The position numbers were made by a program, and so were the translations under genes. A stretch of DNA of 64,000 nucleotides from JAWKTT01 sp041398965 (GTDB lineage Bacteria; Planctomycetota; Planctomycetia; Planctomycetales; Planctomycetaceae), in the NCBI GenBank assembly GCA_041398965.1, contig JAWKTT010000022.1, positions 1 through 64,000 of the forward strand. The letters are read 5' to 3'. Shown one piece after another: positions 1-8,862 of the stretch (position 1 is the stretch's first letter; every line of letters begins with the position of its first letter). Below the pieces are notes generated by a model. The model was not told the DNA's origin. It ran no database searches and saw only the letters and a program-made list of their open reading frames with translations.

Positions 1-2
1 CC

Positions 3-911
3 ATTGTGACCGGAATCACGCACGATCATCTTGACTATCACGTGTCTCCAGAAGCGTACCGTCAGGCCAAGAGGAAGATATTCACTCATCTGAAGCGGGG
101 CGCACTTGTGCTGCTCTGTGCCGACGATCCCGTTTGCATGTCACTGCTGGGTGATGTTCCGGGGCACGCCAGAGTCCGAACTTTCGGGATCAACAGCGAC
201 GCGGATATTCAAGCGACCTCTGTTGCATGCAGTCGTCAGGGGACGCGGTTTCGGGTGCAGAACGGAGCAAGTTGCGGGGAGATCGAGACGTCGCTCATCG
301 GGGCGCACAACGTCCTCAACTGTTTGGCAGCCATCGGTGCCACCGAGCATTTCGGCGTCGAAATGGTCGACATTCAACAGGGGTTGGCTGGGCTCAAGTC
401 GATTCCCGGGCGACTCGAAAGGGTTGACGCCGAACAGCCGTTCTCGGTCTACATTGATTACGCTCACACGGAGGATGCGATTCGTCGAGCCATCGAGTCG
501 GTTCGCCGAGTGACGACAGGGAGGGTGCTCATTGTGTTTGGGGCCGGGGGAGACCGAGACGCAAGTAAGCGATTCGGGATGGGACGTGCCGGATCACTCG
601 CTGATCTCTGCTTCCTGACCAGTGATAATCCACGCTCCGAGTCTCCCGAGGCGATCATCGAGCAAATCCGTGCGGGATTCGAGCAAGGACGGTGTGAACT
701 GCATGTCGAGACTGACCGTCAACTCGCGATCGAAAAGGCTCTCCAGTTGGCTCGTCCCGGCGATGCGGTTCTGATCGCTGGCAAGGGGCATGAGACGGTC
801 CAGGTCATCGGTTCACAGCGAATCCCCTTTGATGACGCACAAGTCTGCCGACAATTCTTAAAACAATTTTCGTCGGGACATCAACTCAGCCCCCAGCGGC
901 GGACAGCGTAA
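3..911 (+). CDS. murE: MurE, UDP-MurNAc-tripeptide synthetase (5'-truncated)
   Basis: C-terminal part of the cytoplasmic Mur ligase that adds the third amino acid to UDP-MurNAc-L-Ala-D-Glu in peptidoglycan synthesis. The frame is open to the left edge, so the N-terminal domain and P-loop lie outside the window. Visible family motifs are THDHLDYH at the left end, IDYAHTEDAI at the start of the C-terminal domain, GAGGDRDASKR, and IAGKGHE near the C-terminus. The DNPR tetrapeptide in SDNPRSESPEAI is the signature that in characterised MurE enzymes selects meso-diaminopimelate rather than lysine, so the substrate is inferred to be mDAP. murF follows after 82 bases on the same strand. The product is certain as to family; the true start cannot be seen. 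Confidence 0.95.
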   Translation: MVTGITHDHLDYHVSPEAYRQAKRKIFTHLKRGALVLLCADDPVCMSLLGDVPGHARVRTFGINSDADIQATSVACSRQGTRFRVQNGASCGEIETSLIGAHNVLNCLAAIGATEHFGVEMVDIQQGLAGLKSIPGRLERVDAEQPFSVYIDYAHTEDAIRRAIESVRRVTTGRVLIVFGAGGDRDASKRFGMGRAGSLADLCFLTSDNPRSESPEAIIEQIRAGFEQGRCELHVETDRQLAIEKALQLARPGDAVLIAGKGHETVQVIGSQRIPFDDAQVCRQFLKQFSSGHQLSPQRRTA

Positions 912-993
912 CGAGCCAATCCTGATAAGTCTCATTCTTCACCTGGCCCCCCGCCTGATACTCCAGAACCACCGATTGCGATTCAAAAACGTG

Positions 994-2454
994 ATGCCAC
1001 TCACCCCAACATCGCTGGCCCAGTTGCTGCACGGAGACCTGCTGTCGGCCGAGGTGCTGGATGCTGAGTTGCCACTGGGGCGAGTCGAAACGGACTCGCG
1101 GCGGATTTCCTCTGGTGACCTGTTCTGGGCCTTGAAGGGGCCACGATACGACGGACATGACTACGTCGCTTCCGCAATTGCCCAGTCGGCGAGTGCGATC
1201 GTCGTCGAGGAACGCTGGTTGCGGCAGGCATGGCAGACGCGTCACTTTCCTGAGCGGCGAGTGCCGACAGTCGTGGTTGCGAACACTCTCGCCGCTTTCG
1301 GTCAATATGCAGCATGGCATCGACGGCGGCACGATCTTTTGGCGATTGGCGTCACGGGAAGCGTCGGCAAGACGACGACGCGACACCTGATCCACACGGT
1401 GCTCTCCACTCGTTATCGAGGCATGCAGAGTCCCCAGAACTTCAATAACCATGTCGGCGTCCCACTTTCTCTCCTCGCGATTCAACCTGAGGATGAGTTT
1501 GCGGTCATCGAGTGCGGGGCGTCGCACGTCGGCGAAATTCGACAACTGGCCGAACTCTTCGGTCCAGAGTACGGAGTTATCACATCGATCGCCCCGGCAC
1601 ATCTCGATGGATTTGGCAACATCGAAGGGGTCTGCCGTGCAAAAGGAGAATTGTTCGAAGCACTCCCGCCAAATGGGTTGGCAATCGTCAATGGTGACGA
1701 CCCGCTTGCCCGCGCACTGATCAAACGGGCGAACTGTCGATCAATCACCGTTGGCGAACATCTGCTGAACGAAGTACGTGCGACAAACGTCCGTTGCAAA
1801 AACGGCTCAATGGAATTCGAGGTCGATCGAAGCCACTTCGATCTGCCCGTCACAGGGCGATCGTTACTGACCTCCGGGTTGATTGCCCTGGCCATGGCAA
1901 GGGAGCTGGGACTTTCAGATGCCGAGATTAATGAGGGCTTTCGGCAGTTTCAGCCATTGGCCGGCCGGAGTTGTCCGATTGCTCTTGGCAAATGGACCGT
2001 CATCGACGACACCTACAACGCGAGTCCGGCATCGATGCAAGCCGCTTGTGCAACGCTGTCGAACTGGCAACCGGTTGGTCATGGAAAGCGAATTTTGATT
2101 GTGGGAGACATGCTCTCCCTCGGCCCCAAAACGGATCACTATCACCAGGAGTTGGGAGCCACGATTGCGAACAGCGGTATCGACCGGCTGCTCGCGATAG
2201 GCTCTCAGGCAGCAACTGTCGCACGGACTGCGAAAGAATCTGGCATGGATGCTGGCTGCCTGGGAGCGTGTCGCGATATGGAAACACTGGAGGCCTTGCT
2301 CGACTGCTGGTTAGAACCGGGTGACGTCATCCTTGTCAAAGGGTCGCGGGCAATGCAGATGGAGCAGGTCGTCGAGAAACTTCGGAATCGCGATGCCCTT
2401 GAACATCAATCGACACAAACAAATGAACGAATTCCTGCCTACAAAGCTGCCTGA
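994..2454 (+). CDS. murF: MurF, UDP-MurNAc-tripeptide:D-Ala-D-Ala ligase
   Basis: Cytoplasmic ATP-dependent ligase that adds D-Ala-D-Ala to the muropeptide precursor. With the ATG at 994 the protein has 486 residues, close to the usual 450-480. The Mur ligase P-loop GVTGSVGKTTT lies at about residues 119-129, followed by NNHVGVPLSLL, and the C-terminal domain begins near DDTYNASPASM, the MurF form of the Mur consensus. A TTG at 976 or a GTG at 991 in the same frame would add six or one residues. I chose the ATG because the sequence starting MPLTPTSLAQ fits the N-terminal helix of the family; there is no clear ribosome binding site for any of them. It lies in a murE-murF-mraY order typical of dcw clusters. 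Confidence 0.95.
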   Translation: MPLTPTSLAQLLHGDLLSAEVLDAELPLGRVETDSRRISSGDLFWALKGPRYDGHDYVASAIAQSASAIVVEERWLRQAWQTRHFPERRVPTVVVANTLAAFGQYAAWHRRRHDLLAIGVTGSVGKTTTRHLIHTVLSTRYRGMQSPQNFNNHVGVPLSLLAIQPEDEFAVIECGASHVGEIRQLAELFGPEYGVITSIAPAHLDGFGNIEGVCRAKGELFEALPPNGLAIVNGDDPLARALIKRANCRSITVGEHLLNEVRATNVRCKNGSMEFEVDRSHFDLPVTGRSLLTSGLIALAMARELGLSDAEINEGFRQFQPLAGRSCPIALGKWTVIDDTYNASPASMQAACATLSNWQPVGHGKRILIVGDMLSLGPKTDHYHQELGATIANSGIDRLLAIGSQAATVARTAKESGMDAGCLGACRDMETLEALLDCWLEPGDVILVKGSRAMQMEQVVEKLRNRDALEHQSTQTNERIPAYKAA

Positions 2455-2687
2455 TTCTCATACTCGTCGAATGTCACGGTTCATCACATAGAAGCGACTC
2501 TCAACGAACATCATCACAAGATAGGGAATGGTTACATCTTAGAATCCTGCCGTGTGCTCTCTTGGGTTTGCGGGAATCCGGAGCACCGTCCTCGGGCGAC
2601 TCGGACGGGAGCATACTCAGTGTCTGTTAGGTGGTCTCTCTGGGTCGATCACTCTACGCACTGCTTCGCGACAGGATTCTTTCTTGA

Positions 2688-2720
2688 GCGGGCGTCGAGG
2701 TTCCTCACCTCGACGCCCGC
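2688..2720 (+). repeat. Perfect 13-bp hairpin in the murF-mraY gap
   Basis: The 427 bases between murF and mraY (2455-2881) hold no convincing gene. The mraY frame is open back to 2552, but the residues before 2882 are low-quality and do not resemble MraY. In the gap the arms 2688-2700 and 2708-2720 are exact reverse complements around a 7-base loop. No T-run follows, so it is not a standard intrinsic terminator. It could be an RNA processing site, an attenuator-like element or a protein-binding palindrome between the two genes. Confidence 0.6.
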
Positions 2721-2881
2721 AGATACAACGTCAGACCGAATCGACTTCTCCGCGAGTCATCGTCTGGTTGCAATGGACGGCGATTCGTTCGAGACGTGCC
2801 GCCGATGGCCAGTGTCGCGTGAGTTCGCAGGTTCCTCTTTTTCTCTGGAAACATTTCGATGTCGGCAGCGGGCTTTCGACG

Positions 2882-3985
2882 ATGTTGAACTGGTTGCTGC
2901 AACACGTCTTGCCGCTTGCTGAACAGGGCGAACCTGCCGCTGCCGGGGATTCACGAGTCTACCTGACTGCTCGCACAGCTGGCGCTGCACTGATGGCATT
3001 TGTTGCCGCTGTCTTGGTCGGCCCCCTGGCAATTCGCTTCCTCAAACGACGCTTTCGCGAACGGATCGACAGTGCGTCTGATCGACTGAACGAACTTCAT
3101 GCCACCAAGCAAGAGACCCCCACCATGGGGGGGCTGTTCATTCTGGCAGCCATCGTCTGTGTCACTCTTCTCTTCGGCGACTGGTCGAGTTCTTGTGTGC
3201 AGATCGCTCTCTTCGTCACGTTGGGCTTCGGAGGGATCGGAGCAGTTGACGATTGGATTAAACTCAAGGGCAAAAAGCGTGGGCTATCCGCGCGACAAAA
3301 GCTCTTTGCACAGCTAACCCTCGGTGCCATCACAGGGTACTGGCTGTATGTTACTCAGCGGGATCTCCCCTCGGGGACGGCTCTTGTCTCTCCATTGGGC
3401 GAAGGGGCACTCGCCTTAGGATGGTGGTTCATCCCTTGGTCCATGCTGGTGATGGCCGCGACTTCCAACGGCGTCAACCTTACTGACGGCCTCGATGGAC
3501 TGGCGGGGGGGACGGTCATGCTTTGTGCGGTCGCGGTCGCTGCGTTGACCTACATCGCAGGGCATCACGAACTGGCCCAATACTTTCATGTTCCGTTCCA
3601 ACGTGGAGCCGGCGAGTTCACGATCGTCCTCGGGGCGATGGTTGGGGCCGTCCTTGGATTCCTGTGGTTTAATTGTCACCCGGCTGAGGTCTTCATGGGA
3701 GACACCGGTTCGCTCCCGTTGGGCGCTTTGCTCGCGGTCGGGGGGCTGGTGGCTCGGCAGGAACTGCTGCTGATCATCATTGGAGGAGTCTTTGTGGTCG
3801 AAGTGCTCTCGGTGATTCTTCAGATCGGCTGTTATAAGCTCTTTGGGCGACGCATTATCGCGTGCAGTCCACTACATAATCACTTCCTCTTTCGAGGAAT
3901 GCACGAGACAAAAATCGTCACTCGTTTCTGGATCTGCGGAGCACTGCTCGCGATCTTGGGAGTGGCGAGTCTGAAGTTTCGGTAG
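2882..3985 (+). CDS. mraY: MraY, phospho-MurNAc-pentapeptide transferase
   Basis: Integral membrane enzyme that transfers phospho-MurNAc-pentapeptide to undecaprenyl phosphate, giving lipid I. Starting at the ATG at 2882 gives 367 residues, the normal family length; the same frame is open for 110 codons upstream but that part has no hydrophobic first helix and is rejected. Catalytic and binding motifs are visible: the paired aspartates in GAVDDWIKLKG near residue 123, NLTDGLDGLAGG, FMGDTGSLPLG, and the histidine motif PLHNHFLFRG near the C-terminus. About ten hydrophobic segments can be read. It is the last gene of the dcw fragment; murD, ftsW and murG are not next to it, and a strong terminator follows. 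Confidence 0.96.
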   Translation: MLNWLLQHVLPLAEQGEPAAAGDSRVYLTARTAGAALMAFVAAVLVGPLAIRFLKRRFRERIDSASDRLNELHATKQETPTMGGLFILAAIVCVTLLFGDWSSSCVQIALFVTLGFGGIGAVDDWIKLKGKKRGLSARQKLFAQLTLGAITGYWLYVTQRDLPSGTALVSPLGEGALALGWWFIPWSMLVMAATSNGVNLTDGLDGLAGGTVMLCAVAVAALTYIAGHHELAQYFHVPFQRGAGEFTIVLGAMVGAVLGFLWFNCHPAEVFMGDTGSLPLGALLAVGGLVARQELLLIIIGGVFVVEVLSVILQIGCYKLFGRRIIACSPLHNHFLFRGMHETKIVTRFWICGALLAILGVASLKFR

Positions 3986-4024
3986 GTGATCACCCCTGCC
4001 GACGGATGTTTGGGAGAGAGGACC

Positions 4025-4069
4025 GGAAGCCGGTCCGGCCTTGGGGGCCGGGTCGGCTTCCACTTTTTT
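4025..4069 (+). terminator. Intrinsic terminator after mraY
   Basis: A 16-bp stem (4025-4040 with 4046-4061, two G-U wobble pairs) and a 5-base loop are followed at once by a run of six T (4064-4069). This is a textbook rho-independent terminator on the plus strand, 40 bases after the mraY stop. On the minus strand no T-run follows the stem, so it probably does not serve the convergent transglutaminase gene. Confidence 0.85.
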
Positions 4070-4168
4070 ATGCCGAAGTCAGTTCGTGTTGTGCCGAAGT
4101 CATGTTGTGGCATGATGCTCTGCACTTTCGATTTGGGACGGCTCGTCGCGTCGCCAGTGATACGAAGA

Positions 4169-7100
4169 CTATCGTCGACGCAAATCCAACGTGTGTGGTG
4201 CGTCGTTGTGAGACGGGATCTTCTCAACACGGAAGTTCCCCTGAGTGTGGCCACTGCGGAAGAATCGTCCTGCCCGTCGGCTCTCCGCCTCCAACGTGTT
4301 AATCGGGTAGACACCGGGATTCAGCCCCCCGGGATGATCGACATGATACCGGCATCCCCCAATTGAACGCTGAGCGATCGTGTCGACGACGTCAAAGATC
4401 AGCGGTGTCTGAACCGGAATCGTCGGATGCAGGCAACTTGGAGGCTGCCAGGCACGATACCGAATTCCGGCGACATGTTCACCCGGCTTCCCTGTCGCCT
4501 GCAATGGAACCTGAACTCCGTGACAGGTGATGACATAGCGGTCATTGAAGAGGCCATTCACTTTGACTTGAAGTCGTTCGACAGAGGAGTCGACATATCG
4601 AGCCGTTCCGCCGCCACCCGCTTCTTCGCCGAGTACATACCAAGGCTCGATCGCCTGCCGAAGTTCGAGTTGAATCTCGTCGATCCGCAATGAGCCGATG
4701 GGCTGGAACCGGAACTCGAGATGCGGTGCGAACCACTCCGGCTCGAAGTCGAAGCCCGATTGTCTCAAGTCCCGCAGCACATGATTCAAGTCGGTTTCAA
4801 GGTAGTGCGGCAACATAAACCGGTCATGAATTGCTGTTCCCCAGTGAATGAGTGATTCCCGATAAGGCTCCTGCCAGAACATCGCCACGAGTGCCCGCAC
4901 GAGCAACTGTTGCGTCAGACTCATCTCGGCATGAGGTGGCATTTCGAACCCCCGAAGCTCAACCAATCCCAATCGACCAGCCGAATGATCTGGCGAAAAC
5001 AGCTTGTCGATGCAAATCTCGGCTCGATGCGTGTTACCAGAAAGGTCAACCATCAGATTGCGGAACACACGATCGACTAGCCAAGAGGGGAAGTCTCCAC
5101 TGTCTGGAATCTGTTGGAAGGCGATTTCGAGTTCGTACAGAGCATCGCGACGTCCTTCATCAACCCGTGGGGCCTGACTGGTTGGCCCAACGAAGAGTCC
5201 CGAAAAGACATACGACAGCGAAGGATGATTGTTCCAATACCCGATCAAACTTCGCAACAGATTTGGTCGACGCAAGAAGGGACTGTTTTCCGGAGTGGCT
5301 CCGCCGAGAACAATATGGTTCCCTCCCCCGGTGCCGGTGTGACGCCCATCGAGCTGAAACTTCTCGGTCCCCAACCGCGTCTGCCGGGCATCTTCGTAGA
5401 GCGTCGTCGTCGTGTGCTTCAACTCTTCCCAGTCATGTGCCGGATGGACGTTGACCTCAATGACACCGGGGTCCGGCGTCACCTTGATCATGCTGATGCG
5501 CGGGTCATTCGGAGGAAGATACCCCTCGATGACGACCGGCCGATTGAGTTCTTCCGCCGTCAACTCAGCCACGCTGACAAGTTCGAGAAAGTCCTCAAGC
5601 CGCGTCACTGGAGGGAGAAACACATGCAGCCGTCCGTCTCGTGGCTCGATACACATCGCTGTTCGCACAACATTCAACGATTGTTCAATAGCGCCGCCAC
5701 CGGCCGATTCCTCGTGACTGACTGCACCGGCATCGGATGGTCGAGTCTGGCCAGTCACTGGGGTTGCTTCCATTTCCTGAAGCTGCAACTGTCGAGCGGC
5801 TCGACGAATCTCGGCGTAACCCGGCAACGGGACCCGACCATCAAAGGGGTCGATCGAGTAGATCGTCCGACTGTCGCGACTCGACTTCACAGGAAGCGAG
5901 TCCATCGGTAGACGCAGTCCAATCGGCGAGTCTCCCGGAATCAGAAAGAGCCGCTCTGATCTCAACGGCCATGCCCCCGAAGTCCAACCCGACTTCGCCT
6001 GCCACCACGCTCGAGTCAACGGCAACACATAGCCACTGGGGTTCAACTGTCCCCCCCGCTCGATGAGTCTCGCGAGTTCGGCGCGTTGCTCACTGTGCTC
6101 GAGTTCAAACTCGCGTGGGTCGATGTCGACAGGAAGCTTCTGCTCCTGTTCGATGATTTGCCAGATGTCTTCATGGGCCGGGTGAATGAACTTGTCGTCG
6201 ACTCCGAGTCGCTCACAGAAGACTTCGAGATATTCGAGTGCATGTTCGTGATTGAGTTCCCCCTTCACTCCGACGTCGGCCAGCAAGTCGGGCCGATTCC
6301 AGACAGGCTCGCCATCAGTTCGCCAAAGGCAGGTGTAGGCCCAACGAGGCAACGGTTCGCCGGGGTACCACTTCCCCTGCCCGAAATGCAGTAGTCCTCC
6401 GGGTGCAAAACTCTCTCGAATTCGTCGAATGAGTTTGTCAGACAGTAACTGCTTGTGATGCCCGACCGCAGCCGTATTCCATTCGTCGGCCTCCATCTCA
6501 TCGATCGAAACAAACGTCGGCTCGCCCCCCATCGTCAGTCGAACGTCCTGCTCTTTCAAGACTTGGTCAACCTGATGGCCGACGGCATCGATTCGCCCCC
6601 ATTGCTCACGCGTGTAAGGCTTTGTGACGCGAGGGGACTCATACACTCGTTGAACCGACATCTCAAACGCAAACTCAACTTCGCTTTTATCGACAGCCCC
6701 CGAGATCGGTGCTGCCGTCTGAGGGCTTGGTGTCGCTGCCAGCGGGATGTGCCCTTCCCCCGTCAACAGTCCCGACGTTGGATCAAGCCCCACCCACCCG
6801 GCTCCCGGAAGATAGACTTCCGCCCAAGCGTGAAGATCGGTGAAGTCCTTAGTTGGCCCGACCGGCCCCTCCAGCGGTTTATAGTCGGGAACCAACTGGA
6901 TCAGATACCCGGAAACAAACCGTGCCGCCAATCCGAGATGTCGCAACACCTGGACCGCCAGCCAGGCTGAATCTCGACACGATCCCAAGCCGCTGGTGAG
7001 TGTCTCATCCGGAGTCTGAACCCCCGGCTCCATGCGAATGACGTAACCAATATCTTTCTGCAACTTTGCATTCAGTTCCACAACGAACATCACGGTTCGC

Positions 7101-7516
7101 CTCGGAGTCAGGTCAATCCCTTTGAGATACTTCTTAAATGCCGCGGTTGGAGGAATCTTCTCCATGAAGGGCTTTAATGTCGCTGCGAGGTCCGGATCAT
7201 AGGAGAACGGAAACGTCTCTGCCGCATCTTCGACAAAGAAATCAAAGGGGTTGATGACCGTCATGTCGGCAATGAGATCAACGGCAACACGAAACTTCCG
7301 CGTCTTCTTCTCGAAAACCAGCCTCGCCTGATAATTCGCATGAGGATCTTGTTGCCAGTTGATGTAGTGCTCTTCCGGCTCGATGTTGAGCGAGTAACTG
7401 ACAATTGGAGTGCGGCAATGCGGAGCCGGACGCAACCGGATGATCTGCGGCCCTAACAGAACCGGTCGGTCATACTGGTACTCTGTGACATGATGGAGCG
7501 CAACGCGTATCGACAT
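4169..7516 (-). CDS. Transglutaminase-like protein with DUF2126 domain
   Basis: Large (1115 aa) protein with an N-terminal bacterial transglutaminase region and a long C-terminal DUF2126 region. The N-terminus (residues about 3-80) is the beta domain of this family. The papain-like triad is visible as Cys180 in GLGSCRDSAWL, His229 in DLHAWAEVYLPG and Asp245 in GLDPTSG. From about residue 330 to 1090 runs the DUF2126 part, with motifs such as LTMGGEPTFVS and GGGNHIVLGG. The start at 7516 removes 20 poorly conserved residues from a longer frame. It is the last gene of a minus-strand group behind alpha-E and ATP-grasp genes. Family knowledge: this trio has been predicted from gene neighbourhoods to synthesise or modify peptides; no substrate is known. 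The protein has no signal peptide and should be cytoplasmic. Confidence 0.9.
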   Translation of the reverse strand: MSIRVALHHVTEYQYDRPVLLGPQIIRLRPAPHCRTPIVSYSLNIEPEEHYINWQQDPHANYQARLVFEKKTRKFRVAVDLIADMTVINPFDFFVEDAAETFPFSYDPDLAATLKPFMEKIPPTAAFKKYLKGIDLTPRRTVMFVVELNAKLQKDIGYVIRMEPGVQTPDETLTSGLGSCRDSAWLAVQVLRHLGLAARFVSGYLIQLVPDYKPLEGPVGPTKDFTDLHAWAEVYLPGAGWVGLDPTSGLLTGEGHIPLAATPSPQTAAPISGAVDKSEVEFAFEMSVQRVYESPRVTKPYTREQWGRIDAVGHQVDQVLKEQDVRLTMGGEPTFVSIDEMEADEWNTAAVGHHKQLLSDKLIRRIRESFAPGGLLHFGQGKWYPGEPLPRWAYTCLWRTDGEPVWNRPDLLADVGVKGELNHEHALEYLEVFCERLGVDDKFIHPAHEDIWQIIEQEQKLPVDIDPREFELEHSEQRAELARLIERGGQLNPSGYVLPLTRAWWQAKSGWTSGAWPLRSERLFLIPGDSPIGLRLPMDSLPVKSSRDSRTIYSIDPFDGRVPLPGYAEIRRAARQLQLQEMEATPVTGQTRPSDAGAVSHEESAGGGAIEQSLNVVRTAMCIEPRDGRLHVFLPPVTRLEDFLELVSVAELTAEELNRPVVIEGYLPPNDPRISMIKVTPDPGVIEVNVHPAHDWEELKHTTTTLYEDARQTRLGTEKFQLDGRHTGTGGGNHIVLGGATPENSPFLRRPNLLRSLIGYWNNHPSLSYVFSGLFVGPTSQAPRVDEGRRDALYELEIAFQQIPDSGDFPSWLVDRVFRNLMVDLSGNTHRAEICIDKLFSPDHSAGRLGLVELRGFEMPPHAEMSLTQQLLVRALVAMFWQEPYRESLIHWGTAIHDRFMLPHYLETDLNHVLRDLRQSGFDFEPEWFAPHLEFRFQPIGSLRIDEIQLELRQAIEPWYVLGEEAGGGGTARYVDSSVERLQVKVNGLFNDRYVITCHGVQVPLQATGKPGEHVAGIRYRAWQPPSCLHPTIPVQTPLIFDVVDTIAQRSIGGCRYHVDHPGGLNPGVYPINTLEAESRRAGRFFRSGHTQGNFRVEKIPSHNDAPHTLDLRRR

Positions 7517-7683
7517 TTCGTTTACCGTAAGGAAACTACACAAAACAAAAACCTCACCAAAGCAGCACTCAGCCACAGGGTGAGGATCAGTGACATAAAA
7601 GAAATCAGTTCCTTCGCCCCGTCGTGACCTCCCTGCCTGATGCCGATCTGAGGATTGGATTCGCCGGCATCGTTTGTGACCAA

Positions 7684-8691
7684 CTATCTCTGAGACTGCG
7701 ATTGCTTCTGTCCCGACGTCCCCTGTGGAGAGGGAATGAGGTCGAGTTGGGTACGGTCAAAGTATGTTTCAAAAATCGACTTGCCGACCTCGTTCAGTTG
7801 CCGTTGGAAGTCATCAATAAACTCATGGAACCCCTGGTTGACGACCTGTTTAATATCCAGAGCCTTAATCTCGTCTCTGAGGAGATTAAGGCGATCCAGT
7901 GCGGGAGTATTGTCGCGAGGAGCCCCATTGGCGATAATCGAATTCAAAGACAACGCCCCTTGATCGAGGCAAAAACAGATCGACCGAGGAAACACCAGGT
8001 CCTGAACAAGAAACTCAGCCACGCGATGAATCGTAATTGTATGATACTTTTTACGGTACATCTCGAAGCCGCTAACTGAACGGAGCAATGCAGACCATTG
8101 CAAATCGTCCATTGTCGTGTTGACGTCGGTCACCTGATTCAGCAACGTGAAATACTTCACATCTAACAGCCGACTCGTTTTGTCAGCTCGCTCGAACATG
8201 CGTCCCATGTTTGCAAAGTGCCATCCGTCTCCTCGGGACATGGTCGAATCGAGAATTCCGTTGTAGAGATGGCTCTGCTGCTTCACCTGTTGAAAGAACT
8301 CCGACAGCCCCTCGATTGACTCGCTGCTGACGTTCGATTTTCGAACAAGATGGTAGAAATCATTCAACTGCTCCCAGACTTCGGAAGGTATCGCCTCGCG
8401 GACGGTCCGCGCGTTCTCTCTGGCCCAGCGCAAACAGCTGATTAACGAATTGCCGTACTGAGGGTCAAAGGCAAGGAATTTAATGACTTCCGCTCGACCG
8501 GGCTTACCGTAATGTTTAGCGAAATACTCATCATCTCCCGTCGTCTGTACCAGCGGTTCCCACTGATCCAGCCCGTCATAGGCGTGGTCGAGGTTGAGCT
8601 TGATGTTAATGTCGACGAATCGGGCGATATTTTCAGCCCGCTCGACATTTCGTGCCATCCAGTAGATCGATTCTGCAACGCGGCTTAGCAT
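7684..8691 (-). CDS. Alpha-E domain protein (DUF403)
   Basis: A 335-residue, mostly helical protein beginning with MLSRVAESIYWMARNVERAE, the diagnostic start of the alpha-E (DUF403) family. The conserved N-terminal block YWMARNVERAENIAR is complete and the length is usual. No catalytic role is established; the family is found almost only beside a circularly permuted ATP-grasp protein and a transglutaminase, as here, and is thought to assist them. The upstream ATP-grasp gene ends 171 bases away and the downstream transglutaminase starts 167 bases away, so the three may share transcription or have weak promoters in the gaps. The last 15 residues are Gln/Ser-rich. Confidence 0.92.
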   Translation of the reverse strand: MLSRVAESIYWMARNVERAENIARFVDINIKLNLDHAYDGLDQWEPLVQTTGDDEYFAKHYGKPGRAEVIKFLAFDPQYGNSLISCLRWARENARTVREAIPSEVWEQLNDFYHLVRKSNVSSESIEGLSEFFQQVKQQSHLYNGILDSTMSRGDGWHFANMGRMFERADKTSRLLDVKYFTLLNQVTDVNTTMDDLQWSALLRSVSGFEMYRKKYHTITIHRVAEFLVQDLVFPRSICFCLDQGALSLNSIIANGAPRDNTPALDRLNLLRDEIKALDIKQVVNQGFHEFIDDFQRQLNEVGKSIFETYFDRTQLDLIPSPQGTSGQKQSQSQR

Positions 8692-8862
8692 AAGAGTGAT
8701 GCGTGTTGATAACTAAGTGGCCAAGTATTCCAGTGTTCGTTGTTTCGTCAGGCTGCTCAAAACAATAACGAGTAGTTCAAGTCGGATAACTCGCTGCCTG
8801 TCACATCAGAGGTGAGTCTCTCAGGCGGGTCAATTGGTATTGCTGAAGTTAAAGTCAAGCGG

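Noticed and set aside
2552..2881. N-terminal extension of MraY by 110 residues
   Set aside because: Composition is Arg/Ser-rich, without membrane helices, and the family starts at about the ATG at 2882.
4852..5911. Overlapping 200- and 265-codon plus-strand frames
   Set aside because: Shadows of the DUF2126 gene, with His/Arg-rich random-looking products.
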